From Metridium senile (lineage: Eukaryota; Cnidaria; Anthozoa; Actiniaria; Metridiidae): 64,000 nt of DNA. The stretch's first letter is position 1. Each line of letters starts with the position of its first letter. The position numbers and the translations under genes were made by a program. The notes under the pieces were generated by a model. It did no database searches. It worked only from the letters and a program-made list of their open reading frames with translations, and was not told where the DNA came from. The stretch lies in NCBI GenBank assembly GCA_949775045.1, contig OX459102.1, positions 12,928,370-12,992,369 of the forward strand. Reading direction: 5' to 3'. Below, piece by piece: positions 54,201-62,691 of this stretch.

Positions 54201-56204
54201 AAAACGAAGAGAGAATTTTACTTTCAAAAGTGGTTCCCAAGAATACAACATACAATACCAAATGGTGTGTAAAAGTCTTTACTGAATGGCAGCAAACAAG
54301 AACAAATAAACGAGTACAATTGGAGACGTGTGGTTGGGATGGCTTCGATATGACGAACGTGGAAGATTTGACAGTCCCATTTGAAGAAATGTCTGCGAAA
54401 ACTCTTAACTTCTGGTTATCCAAGTTTATTGGGGAAGTGGCAAAGCAATGATAATGAAAGTAAGGTGTTCTTTAATTTAGTTTTCAATAACTGCAATATT
54501 AATATTGCCTTTACAAACAAAAAAACTGTATTGTAATATTTCACAATGAAGAAAGTTCATTAAACAAAGTGTGGATAATAATCTGTTTCGTGTCTTTTAT
54601 TAAGACAATTTTTTTTCACCGAAACAAAATGTGCATTCTCAAATAAGATGACCTGTATCAAAAGTTATGAATACTAATTAGGACAGCATGGGATCTGTAT
54701 TACAAGTTAATTTACTGATTAATAATTCATCAACCCCAACTTTTCCCTGATGACTTTTCAAACCCTTCCCGTGCTTTTAGCTACTTCATGTGTATTGGTA
54801 TTTACAAAGGTCTACATGTGACTCAATTGCAGTGTCTTCATTGGTTTTGTGCCTCATTAATTATTCATGAATTTTACAAATACCAATACAATGAAAAACA
54901 GTTAACATTGGTTTAACTCTCAAATCAAGAACATGAGTAAGTCTTAATAATCTATTCAAAAGTAAATCTTATTGTAGTAAAACATATTTTCTTTGCAGTC
55001 AGAGAATGTGACTTTCTTCACGAAACCGCGGCGTGGGAAATCTCAAATCGGCCTGTCTGGAAACCACTCTAAACAGCCCAAATCGCCTCAAAAATCACAC
55101 ATATTGCCTTAGTAACTATCTATCTTTCTTGTTCTTATGTTTAATTTTCGAGAACAACTTCATAAAACTCTTTCTGAGACAGTTTTCAAAGCTCTCGGAT
55201 ACTAAACTCTGAGCTTCCATAGCTGCACTTTGGGGGAGGGGAGGGGGCAGAAATGTCAACACTTGGTGACACAGGGATCCCGCTACATAGAAACAAATGT
55301 CTCGCAGGTTTCTGTACAAGCCAAAAATCACACAAATTGCACAGTAACTGCCCATCTTATTTTTGTGACGTTTTTTTCTCAAGAACAACTTGATAATAAT
55401 GTTTTTGAGACTTAGTTTTCAAACACTTCGCAACACAGGAATCCTGGTACATAGAAACAACTGCCACAACCTGCCTGGTAGCCCAGTTTAATAACCCTGG
55501 AGCCCAGGGTCTAGTTAGTTTTTCTATACCTGTGATAATCTGTCCCTAAATTAACTCTGCTATAATCAACTGTTCCTAGCTATTTATCATCTCTCCATAA
55601 GAGCCAGATCAAGGGCACGAGTAAACCCTGCAGTCAGGGTCTAGTTATTATTATAGTGACATTCTAAATTGGGCTTCCTGTGGTAATAAGAATAAATTAT
55701 ATAGATATATATAAATAATATAATCAGATCTTTCATATTATCTTATCATTACCCAATGCAAAGTTGTAATTAATCTAATTCTTAATTATCTATCTATTAT
55801 TATAATTACCATTTCTTAAATTTTTGTAATTGTCCCTAGAGCAGTCCTGGATAGGTGCTATTTAAAATATTATTATAATTATTATTTATAAACATACCAC
55901 ATATATTACCTGAATTTTTGAAAAGAATTCCTTTCGTATCACTGTTTGCAACACAGGCCTTTCTTGAAAAAAGAAACGTACTATAGCCAGTTTTGCATTT
56001 GCATTCAATCGAGTTAGGAGTTCCAAAACTTCGACGAGCATTATTTCCACATTTGTTCCAACTGGAAACGTAGCCAAATATATCCCTTTTACCAAAACGT
56101 TGTACAAAAGTTATTTCACTAACGACAATTTGTAAATTGCCACAAACGATCAACAGTGACAAAAGACAGTAATATTGATTCCATTTTGATGTTGACAGCC
56201 TCAT
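42288..56204 (-). CDS. Single-pass receptor with novel Cys ectodomain and multi-YNVL tail (receptor B)
   Basis: Nine exons on the minus strand join in frame to 626 residues: 56204-55910, 49688-49462, 47915-47765, 46992-46933, 46102-46014, 45558-45452, 44699-44662, 44019-43948 and 43129-42288. Phases are 1,0,1,1,0,2,1,1, which equal those of receptor A apart from one extra 60-nt stalk exon. Signal peptide about 1-29; ectodomain to about 278 with CKCKTGYSTF...KAC and more Cys; Ser/Thr-rich stalk; transmembrane helix about 279-301, then WKRRK. The tail has YNVL at 385, 431, 477, 508, 520 and 534, YQPL at 586 and 599, YAAP at 574, YHVL at 616. YNVL-x8-YNVL (508-523) has canonical ITAM spacing; YQPL-x9-YQPL is close. 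Residues 361-480 carry 46-residue tandem repeats. Function is inferred only: a tyrosine-phosphorylated surface receptor. Confidence 0.87.
42717..43095 (-). repeat. In-frame 138-bp (46-residue) tandem repeat in the receptor B tail
   Basis: The unit repeats with a period of exactly 138 bp; for example TAGTTGGCCCTCATTGGG starts at 42843 and 42981. There are almost three copies, the third cut short after its YNVLERPN. Nucleotide identity is near complete (the third differs by GGTGG for GCTGG and a T for C). Each unit carries YDKVERP and DPLYNVLERP. It is a coding minisatellite that sets the number of YNVL sites. Confidence 0.92.
43475..43757. mobile_element. Truncated family G element
   Basis: Begins GGCCCGTTCACGCGAGCGATTTTTGCGGCGATTTGAGG like 39031. 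It continues with sequence that is the reverse complement of the interior of that element (TTCACGTCGCCGCGATATCGCAGG, ATTAGAACTAGGAGTCCCCC, AAGATGAGGAAGATC), and lacks a right terminus. It lies in the last intron of receptor B. Confidence 0.8.
44279..44407. repeat. Small palindromic element in receptor B intron
   Basis: ACTTATTAGATATTTTCTTAGGT at the left mirrors ACCCAAGAAAATATCTAATAAG at the right, with GGCTGA...TCAGCC inside. It lies between exons 7 and 8. Confidence 0.75.
45589..45882. mobile_element. TIR element (MITE family B), copy 2
   Basis: Termini TACACCTATTTCAAAAATCG / CGACTATGATTATTGAAATAGGTGTA. The interior matches 9640-9895. It lies 30 bp upstream of the receptor B transmembrane exon acceptor, within the short intron between exons 5 and 6. 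Confidence 0.87.
46428..46876. mobile_element. Probable TIR element in receptor B intron
   Basis: CAGGGCATCTGAAAAAGTGC at the left pairs with CACACTTTTTCAGATGCACTG at the right. Inside, TTCCGCACTTTT-type words occur near both ends. The arms are short and one copy was seen. Confidence 0.6.
47025..47190. mobile_element. One-armed family E copy
   Basis: ATAGCGACACCAATTAAATTGAAATTGACATAAATCAAAAATTT, ATGTTTTGTATCTGGTGCAAAATATA and AGGGAAAGTTGATCATCTCGCTAAATGAAAATGGGAAGTGTGGTCAATAAAA match one arm of the palindrome at 32465-33100 (reverse complement of its left arm). The other arm is missing. Confidence 0.8.
47440..47592. repeat. Imperfect palindrome related to 29385-29490
   Basis: GTGATATAAACATGCTGTGAGCTGTAGCA...AAAGAAAGAAGTCAT pairs with ATTTCTTTGACTTCTTAAATATGCTACAGCTC...GCGTTTATATCAC. 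GGTGTAGCCGAGTATTTCTTTGACTTCT is also near GGCGTAGCCATTAAGTGTTTCTTTGACTTCTC at 29434, so the two are probably one family. Confidence 0.7.
48343..49198. mobile_element. Outer TIR element with poly-C/poly-G subtermini
   Basis: GTGTAGTTCCAGAAAATATCCATA then 20 C (48367-48386) at the left; 26 G (49149-49174) then TATGGATATTTTCTGGAACTACAC at the right. Both arms also share AGACCCCCCTACCCCTTGGAATTTCC-type blocks. Another palindromic element (48609-49024) sits inside it. ORFs here are artefacts of the G/C runs. Confidence 0.88.
48609..49024. mobile_element. Inner palindromic element nested in 48343-49198
   Basis: CGGTTGATGAGAGCAACAAAAAGACACTGTAAGAGTTTCATTTTATTTTATTAAGAATTAAGGC... on the left is mirrored on the right down to CTTACCGTGTCTTTTTGTTGCTCTCATCAACCG. 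Arms are about 140 bp and near-identical, including the whole GCTTGGGCTACCTGTG block. Confidence 0.88.
49821..50672. mobile_element. MITE family F copy interrupted by another element
   Basis: TACTGTGCGACTCGCCATACCG...TTTTTTCATCTCAATCGGACCAA on the left, and AATTACAGACATCAAAGTTTC...CGATATAAACTTGTACCTGATTGGTCC on the right, match the intact copy at 34393-34600 but are split by 49918-50541. Confidence 0.85.
49918..50541. mobile_element. Inserted TIR element (family H) inside family F
   Basis: CTCAAGCATGTTAAGGCATGGTTTT at the left mirrors CCATGCCTTAACATGCTTGAG at the right. Inside, CATGTTGACTTCCGGTATAGTCACATGACCTCAA pairs with TTGAGGTCACGTGACTACCGGAATTAAGTCATCATG. Comparing with the intact target copy, AA is doubled at the junctions. 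A diverged relative starts at 61064 (CTCAAGTATGTTAAGGCCTGGGTTTTT). Confidence 0.85.
50905..51010. repeat. LINE or SINE 3'-tail fragment
   Basis: AATAATACCTTTATTTCTGTTGCACTTTTACAAATAGATGCGCAAAGCGCTTTAATTACA has the GCGCTTT/TTTATT words typical of CR1/L2-type 3' ends in invertebrates (family recall). No ORF. Confidence 0.4.
51290..51712. mobile_element. TIR element in receptor B intron 1
   Basis: TTCGCAGCCATTTTTAGTGTTGCCACG at the left mirrors CGTGATGACACTAAAAATGGCTGCGAA at the right. AACAACATTCCTTTCCC (51368) mirrors GGGAAAGGAATGTTGTT (51629). AATTAATTAACAACATT is directly doubled in the left half. Confidence 0.8.
53395..53490. repeat. Retroposon 3'-tail fragment
   Basis: TTGTTGTTGTTTGTAACAATCAATGTATAGCGCTTAGAACAGATTTGTATTTGCGCTTTATAAATAAAAATTATAATAATT reads as the conserved GCGCTTTATAAAT tail plus an AAT microsatellite seen at LINE/SINE 3' ends (family recall). 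Confidence 0.5.
53691..53736. repeat. ATTCCATTCGC tandem repeat
   Basis: The 11-bp unit ATTCCATTCGC is repeated three to four times. It accounts for the repeated ECEWNAN peptide on the minus strand. Confidence 0.9.
53775..53884. repeat. Small palindromic element
   Basis: AGTAATATATACAATATGAGCGGGAGATCTGTATGGGC...TTTACAATGGC mirrors GCCATTGTAAAGCCCATACAGATCGGACGCGAATATTGTACATTACT around CAAGCCGCAGGCGA. Confidence 0.85.
54170..54451 (+). CDS. Crypton/KIAA1958-like N-terminal ORF (fragment)
   Basis: Ninety-three codons from an ATG in good context (GAAGATGGCG) to TGA. The core (SKVVPKNTTYNTKWCVKVF followed by TEWQ, and later FWLSKFIGEVAKQ) resembles the N-terminal part of the tyrosine-recombinase proteins derived from Crypton elements, such as KIAA1958-like and ZMYM-related families (recognition from memory). 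The catalytic recombinase domain that should follow is absent downstream, as the ORF stops exactly where the next segment would begin. It is therefore a truncated element or a small domesticated gene. It lies in intron 1 of receptor B, on the opposite strand. A 12-bp inverted repeat (TTACTCGTGCCC at 53498, GGGCACGAGTAA at 55614) surrounds it but may be unrelated. Confidence 0.6.
   Translation: MAARFQEPKSKNEERILLSKVVPKNTTYNTKWCVKVFTEWQQTRTNKRVQLETCGWDGFDMTNVEDLTVPFEEMSAKTLNFWLSKFIGEVAKQ
55091..55470. repeat. Diverged direct duplication
   Basis: AAAAATCACACATATTGCCTTAGTAACT...CGAGAACAACTTCATAAAACTC...GAGACAGTTTTCAAA (55091-55195) recurs as AAAAATCACACAAATTGCACAGTAACTGCC...CAAGAACAACTTGATAATAATG...GAGACTTAGTTTTCAAAC (55323-55428). 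CACAGGGATCCCGCTACATAGAAACAAATG (55270) recurs at 55433. Non-coding. Confidence 0.75.
55910..56204 (-). other. First exon of receptor B: signal peptide and Cys module
   Basis: Starts with MRLSTSKWNQYYCLLSLLIV, a basic then hydrophobic signal peptide. It then encodes a module with KCGNN, IECKCKTGYSTF and KACVAN, and ends with a phase-1 donor (TCAG|GTAATA). The Cys-x-Cys...STF/Y...Lys-x-Cys pattern and phase match exon 1 of receptor A (30076-30352). The following intron is over 6 kb and carries most of the repeats between 49689 and 55909. Confidence 0.85.
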
Positions 56205-57032
56205 GGTGAAGACGATCTAGACGATGAGATAGCACCTATCACAACGACTGATGCAGCATCCTTTCATTTGACTGCCGTCTTTTCCAAGAAGCTGATAAAG
56301 CTCTTTTGGTTGATATCTACAAAGATTCATATCCAGTTTGTTGGAACTTGATATGATGTCAAATTCCAAGAATTTCCGGGTCTTCAGAGGCTCTTTGTAA
56401 TAATTTATCACGTGATCTTGCTAAATGGAGAGGGATTGGGGAGAATGATAGGTATTTGACCCGTGACAGCCCAGAAGAAGTGAGAAATTAACAGAAAAGG
56501 AAAGGAAATGAAAGAAAATAAATATTCTCAACATTAACAAAACAATACCACTTATAATTACACTGATGATAAATCACATACAACACCGGTATATTTGAGG
56601 CATAAAACGGAAGATCCTTTTAATCTAACTTTCAGCACATCCCGGAATTGTGCTGCGGCTAAAAATATAAAACTAAAAGGATTTAGAAATATATAGCTAT
56701 AACTGATGCCCGGTCCTTCCTACCACAGTATCGACAATGGGATCGGAAAACATTAATATCTGAATGTTGAAATCATTTTAAAACATGAGTGTAACCTTTA
56801 TTTAATATAATTATATGACTATTTACTTTATAGAGTTTGGTAAGAAAAGTGCGAACAAGTGCTCTGGCTGCCGCGCTTAAAAGTTTAACATTATTCCTTT
56901 GTCTTTGCCGTTTTAGTTTTCTTCTTTGACTATTGGCAAATTAAAAAGATAGTCTGAAGAATTTCGTATCATACATATTCATCACCAAACATACTTTTAT
57001 GTCAGTTTTTGTCGATATTTTTTCTTTTATTA

Positions 57033-57236
57033 AGAAATTAATGGTTCATAAGTAGCGTGCGTCCATTGTGTTATGAATGCACGCCGGAGGCTGCTAAGCA
57101 CGAAAGAAACGTAATGAGTTGCACGACTCGAAGCGGAGTGCAACTCTAGCTTCTTGAGTGCTTTGGCAACCTCCCAAGTGCATCCATAACACGATGGACG
57201 CACAACTACTTATGAACCATTTCTTTTATAACATAG
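57033..57236. mobile_element. Palindromic element upstream of receptor B
   Basis: AAGAAATTAATGGTTCATAAGTAG-GTGCGTCCATTGTGTTATG mirrors CATAACACGATGGACGCACAACTACTTATGAACCATTTCTT. The inner pair GTTGCACGACTCGAAGCGGAGTGCAAC is also present. It lies about 0.8 kb upstream of the receptor B start. Confidence 0.88.
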
Positions 57237-57888
57237 ATAAGACAAATGAGGCCTTAAACTGTAGAAAACGTTTCTTTCTCAAAACTGACTACTTATAAGC
57301 GCAGGCGAACACAGGCAGCCCAACTAGTCTGTCTTATCTATTTTATTGAGTATAAAACTCTTTTAACCAAAACCATTAATGACAACACTGTGAAATGAAT
57401 GCCAATTACTAGCCTGATTTTCAGAGCTTTAACAATCTCGAACCCAGAGCCTGCGTTACTCTTGGCCAGCAGTGCCGAGCAACGTATAACTCTGGGGTAC
57501 CGGGATTCTCTGCTTATTGTGATTGGCCCTTGAAACTACAATAGTCAGACCGGAAACAGACTAAGTAAAAGCTCTGATTGGTCCATCATGTAAACAAATG
57601 TACATTCAAAATGTAAATTTTACGATTAATACCACGTTTGTTTTGTACTAGATAGATTATAAAATATCGTCTTTTATGGAATATATGCGAGTCGCGAAGC
57701 TTATCGAGTCGCGAAGTAAATTAGAATACACACAAAATACTCCTTTAAACTATTCTAAACCTTGACCTCAGACCTCTGGCATCCAGTTATTTACTAAAGG
57801 TCAATCGTACCACGAAAGCAAACTAATAACCGTTGAAAAACTATAAATAGATCGACGGTTAAAGCGATCTAAATTGAAGGAGATATTA

Positions 57889-59321
57889 CCCCATTTACAC
57901 GACATCACTTTTGGCCCGGCACTCCAAACTTTAGGTACGCGGGCCTATTGATTGTGGCCCGTCAAAATTGCTTTTACACGACAAATGTAGACGGGCACTC
58001 CAAAAACACTCCATGTTATCTATGGGGCACTCCAAAAATTTGAAATGGCTCGCCTGATTTTCTGAGCCCTCGGCCTAATTTTGCAGTCTAAAATTTCGAA
58101 AATTTGTAAAGTTTGTAGATCTCGTGCGGCTTTTTTGTATTGAAATTTACACTGTATCATTACAGCTTGTGCAAATTAAAAATCGTACAATTAAAAATGA
58201 ATTTGTAAATGTTTATTAGTATTTCACCTGACGCTCATCGGACAGAGCAGAAACAACGCACTTCGGTTTATGTTAGATATTCTTTACATCCTTCGGTGTG
58301 CATAATCTGATGTTTATGTCTCATGGAATTGTCAATCTTTGAAATTGAACAAAATCATAGAATGTGTCCGCTGGTAGTGCATTTTATTTCCAGTTAAAAA
58401 GATAAATTAGTACAAAATAGCGGTAAATGTGACGATGTGAAAGACCTGCAGTCAGTTTTAGTAAAATAGGGGATTTAATCCTGACTGCGGCCCGTGTTTC
58501 ACACCTGATCAGATATTTGTGAACAAAATTATTCGGCCTTTTTTGATCTTGCACAAAAAATATCTAAGCAAGGGTCATTGCAACTGAGTCATTCTGAAGT
58601 AAAAACAGAGGTCGAATTGATCATGATTTTGTGTAGAGCAGGTTAATTATATCTTGTGTATTGTATTAAATATCACCTATTTTTTCTTTTAAGTAACTAT
58701 TTATTTTTTGTACAGGAATGTTTGAGTGTCGACAAGATTTTTTGAGTAAAATGAATGTGTGCGCACGCCTCGGAAATCAATTAGGAATTGGATGGAGAGG
58801 TAGACAAAAGTATTTTCAGATTTCAGAGAGTATGCGAGTGTCATTTATATCAAATCAGATCGGTATTTATGCAAATCCTGAAGGTTTTACTAGAAATGTT
58901 CGTAGGCCATGCACAATCACAAGCAAACATTTAAATTACTTATTAAATTTCAATCAAAAATTGAATTAAAGTTTTTGTGGCCTCATCCGACCGCGTTTTT
59001 CCTCTGGTTTTTCCACTTGTAGAACTGCAAGTAGACGCCGCCATTTTGCACGATCAAGACCGAAACAAACGAGTGAGCATGTTCTGTATAATTTCCGCTG
59101 GATATTGGAACTCGTGGGCGCATTTAAGGTACGCGGACCCTTGTTTTGGCGGGCCGAGACTACCTACCTGAGGTAGTCTCGGCCCGCTTAAAAAGTAGGT
59201 ACGCGGACCGCTTTGAATTGCGTTTACACGGCAAATTTTACGAGTGCCGTGCCAGAAAAGTAAGGTACGCGTACCAAAAGTTAGGAGTGCCGGGCCCGAA
59301 AATGACGTCGTGTAAATGGGG
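57889..59321. mobile_element. Inner 1.43-kb TIR element
   Basis: CCCCATTTACACGACATCACTTTTGGCCCGGCACTCC at the left mirrors GGAGTGCCGGGCCCGAAAATGACGTCGTGTAAATGGGG at the right. Subterminal GGTACGCGGGCC / GGTACGCGGACC blocks recur, several of them inverted. A short hairpin GGCGGGCCGAGACTACCT...AGGTAGTCTCGGCCCGC occurs at 59150-59190. It contains a small ORF (58718-58969). Confidence 0.87.
58718..58969 (+). CDS. Small ORF within the 1.43-kb TIR element (unknown)
   Basis: Eighty-three codons from an ATG that lies just after a good splice acceptor (TTTTTTGTACAG at 58715). The peptide is basic, with no transposase motif I can name. Its place between TIRs suggests the last exon of a lost transposase or captured host sequence. 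It may not be expressed. Confidence 0.3.
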   Translation: MFECRQDFLSKMNVCARLGNQLGIGWRGRQKYFQISESMRVSFISNQIGIYANPEGFTRNVRRPCTITSKHLNYLLNFNQKLN

Positions 59322-59769
59322 TTTTAGACTCGTTTTCATATCATTATATAAATCCCGATGGCCGCTAAAAAAACCTTCCTAAACTTTAAATGTTTTATTA
59401 GTGAGGAAAATGTTTATATTTTGGCTTAGAAAATATTTAAAATACTACTAGGTCAACAATATTTTGAATCAGTCATATAACGTACTAAGTAATACAGGAT
59501 GCCCAAACCAACAGATTATTATAATATTTACTAAGCATGCGCATTCCATGTTAAAACCGGAACTCCAAAATTAGAGCAGAATAATTCCGTTTCCCCAGAG
59601 TTATACGTATACGTTGCTCGGCACTGCTGGCCAAGAGTAACGCAGGCTCTGGGTTCGAGATTGGAGCTTTAATTTCTTGCATATCATTACTGTAGCTTTC
59701 AGCTCTGTAAAGAAAGGTAGCTTTTCACTAGAACAAGGACATGTTATGCCCGGGGGGTGTACTCCCTTT

Positions 59770-60022
59770 GTCCAAGTGGTAGGGGTGATCGGCGTACCTT
59801 TTAGGGTAAAAATATTTCCTGTGCGTACCTTTTAGGGTCCTTTTAGGGTTCTGGCTCAAAAATCAGTTACGTAACATGATTTCGTACCTGCAAGAGTCAT
59901 TTTTACTCTGTTTTGTTGCTTTATTGGGGTAGAAATCGACAAGGTTTTATCAGTTATTTTTATCTGTGCGTACCTTTTAGGGGTCGTTTTCAAAATCTCC
60001 GCCGATCACCCCTACCACTTGG
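59770..60022. mobile_element. TIR element with CCAAGTGGTAGGGGTGATCGGCG ends
   Basis: TCCAAGTGGTAGGGGTGATCGGCG at the left mirrors CGCCGATCACCCCTACCACTTGGTGA at the right. GTGCGTACCTTTTAGGG occurs three times inside. Confidence 0.87.
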
Positions 60023-60084
60023 TGAACCTTTGAAAATTTATTTTGCACATTTATATTCTATTAGCCTTAACTTTTGTTGTGATG

Positions 60085-60890
60085 CCGGAATATGCCTTCA
60101 GTAAGACCAGCAAGGGCTAATACAGGAAGGAAATCCAGAGTTCCTCAGAGAATATCAACAACCAGGGCCCTCTGGTGCAGGAAAAGAGGGCCCTTCTAGC
60201 AATGGCCCTTATCAAGCGCTAGTACTGGTACCACAAGGAATTCCACGATATGAGCCCCAGTTTTTTCTAGTGCTTGACCGGTCAACTTTAAACGGCTGTA
60301 GATCTGATATGCAAACACCCACAGCTTTCACACTTTGCACACTATTAATTACATAAAGATTGAAGTTTGTCAGGGTGTGTCTTTACATCGGCGTTACCAT
60401 AGCGACGAAACAACTGCATCGCGGTTTTTGATTAGCAGCGATTTTACGCGTTTTTCGATCTAAACTTTTAAAACGACCTTCAGAGTGCTAATATATAGCT
60501 GTTTGCCTAGAAGTATACGAAGTCTGAAGAAAATCGTAAAAGCCGATTTTGAATAATTTGAGAGGCAATTTTTTAAGCTACAAATTCACTTTTTCTTATT
60601 TGCCATCCAATAACTTTGCAAAGAAAACACCCTAACAATCTCTTCGACTGCACAAATCTTGCTCCAACTTCAGACTACTTGTCTGCAAAATTTCATGTCG
60701 GAAAGTGCTTTGGATCACCGTCAGTGTGCTTCAACGTAGACACAAAATTGGGCTGATTTTTAGCAAAAATCATGAAAATATCGGTTAATGAACTTTAAGA
60801 AAAACCCGGCCGTCGATAAATATTTTTCAGGACAAAATGTAAATAATGAAAGTAGTTCATTGGTATGAATTGACACATTACATAATTTAA
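60085..60890 (+). pseudogene. Decayed copy of the receptor A tail exon
   Basis: 60085-60260 matches 37685-37855 (ATGCCTTCAGTAAGACCAGCAAGGGCTAATACA, GAGAATATCAACAACCAG, GGCCCTTATCAAGCGCTAGT, CCACAAGGAATTCCACGATATGAGCCC). After about 570 bp of unrelated inserted sequence the match resumes at about 60829 (GGACAAAATGTAAATAATGAAAGTAGTTCATTGGTATGA). The reading frame is broken early, and the ITAM region has a six-base insertion between its two tyrosine motifs before the interruption. No upstream exons were seen, so this is a partial segmental duplicate. Confidence 0.9.
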
Positions 60891-61897
60891 CAATTAATTT
60901 ATAATAATAATAATAAATCTTTATTGTGTAATTCTAGAAATTATCCAGTACCCATATACATATTCAAAATGGCGCCTAAAAGTCGATCTCCGGTAACAAC
61001 AAGCAGGCTTGATAATCATTATTTATCAAGCAAATCCTAAAAGCATAAAATGTGCTTTAATCTCAAGTATGTTAAGGCCTGGGTTTTTCGTTGTGAAAAG
61101 ACCCCCCGCCAATAATTAAGATGTTGGCTTCGTACTTTCAAGATATTCGCTAGTTTTCAAAGAAAATCGCTGTGGATGTTAATATCAGAGTCCTTAATGT
61201 TTTAGTGCTGATTTTTACGAGGTCACGTGGTATATGACGTCATAATAGCAAGAAAATACTCAAAATTTATGCGGTCGTGAGTTTAAGATAAAGATAAAAA
61301 CGAAAAGCCAAAAGTTGATAAGTAATAGATGACAAATAATTTCACGTTTGGAGAACTTGAATTCGATAGCTTGGTAGGGAGATATAAGGGGTTTTTGAAA
61401 AAGAATTATGGTCACGTGACCTGTTTTACAAAATATCTCCTTAACAGTAAGTGATAACCAGATTCTCCAAGCACAGTCCTGTAGAAACCTTGTAGAGAAG
61501 TACATTTAATGTATAAGTTTGTTTTACCTATTCAAACTCGCGACCGCATTTTCAAAGGAAAAACGAAATCCCTTGAGATAAAACTTGAGATAACTGTAAT
61601 TAAAGATAAGATATTTGTAACTCTATTTAAGCTATTTGTAATTCATTATGTTTTCTTAGTCAATATAGTTTATTTTGTAAATGGTTGTATAGTTATAATA
61701 TAAACCTACTAGCATTTAGTGCTAAGATGTACCAAGTTTATGCAAACTGCTTGATAATCACATTTTCCACTATTTTTCTTTTAATCGTTAGTGAGAAATC
61801 AGGTTGCATATTTACTCTTAACTTAAACTTTACTATGCTATTGAGTTTCTGGTATAATAATGTAATTTGCTTAATATTTATTATGGCTAGGAATACT
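60870..61897 (+). repeat. Duplicated 3' flank of receptor A, interrupted
   Basis: GAATTGACACATTACATAATTTAACAATTA (60868) matches 37902-37932; 61015-61060 matches about 38008-38053; 61625-61897 matches about 38085-38745, ending ...GGTATAATAATGTAATTTGCTTAATATTTATTATGGCTAGGAATACTA, with the 61800-61897 part nearly identical. Inserted between are an AAT-rich LINE-like tail (60898-61000) and a family H relative (61064 to about 61560). Confidence 0.88.
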
Positions 61898-61904
61898 ATT
61901 TGTT

Positions 61905-62300
61905 TATTTATTTATTTATTTATAACGCTTTCCACTTTTGTGGGAGGTCGACCACAGCAACAGAGCCAGGCTCCAAGAATGCGTGGCTCGATTAAAATAA
62001 TAATACATAGAAGAAATAATTACAAAATAATTGATTACAAATAAATCAAAATAATAATCAACAGCATGATGGCCTCACGCTTAAATTGTTTGTGCCGCTG
62101 CATTTAGGGCAAACTGTTTTCCATGTTTGCGAGTAATCAATGTCATAAGTATTTTTTTAAGGCTTCAATTTCAATTCAATTTCAATTTATTTATAAATAT
62201 ATAATGCTGTACATTTGGTTTACGTGCGCAGCCTGCAGGTAGCATAACTAGTCGAGGCAGGCTGTGCAGATACTTTAAATAGAGATTTACATTTTGATAT
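61905..62300. repeat. Retroposon tail fragments
   Basis: (TTTA)n at 61901-61922 is followed by TAACGCTTTCCACTTTTGTGGGAGG. A second AATTTCAATTTATTTATAAATATATAATGCTGTACATTTGG begins at about 62170. Both look like 3' ends of LINE/SINE copies. No ORF. Confidence 0.5.
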
Positions 62301-62365
62301 TACAATTATACTTATTATTTCAATATATTACAAAAATAGTAATGTTTTAAATGTTAACCGAAAAT

Positions 62366-62508
<143 letters not shown>

Positions 62509-62691
62509 CATATATATTACATTAAATAATACACACACATATATTTTTACAGACCTGTTAAAGAAAATATATGTATACAATACAATTGAGGTACCAATTA
62601 TTTCAATTTTGAGATTTTTGATATTATTTCCGAAGTATTTAAGTATGCGTCTTCCTCTTCTAAGATTTGCTTCAAATGCTTAGTATGATAA

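Larger units (their letters stand above)
57423..59672. mobile_element. Outer inverted-repeat element enclosing another element
   Basis: AGAGCTTTAACAATCTCGAACCCAGAGCCTGCGTTACTCTTGGCC...AACTCTGGGG at the left mirrors CCCCAGAGTTATACGTATACGTTGCTCGGCACTGCTGGCCAAGAGTAACGCAGGCTCTGGGTTCGAGATTGGAGCTTT at the right. Arms are about 80 bp. 57889-59321 lies within. Confidence 0.85.
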
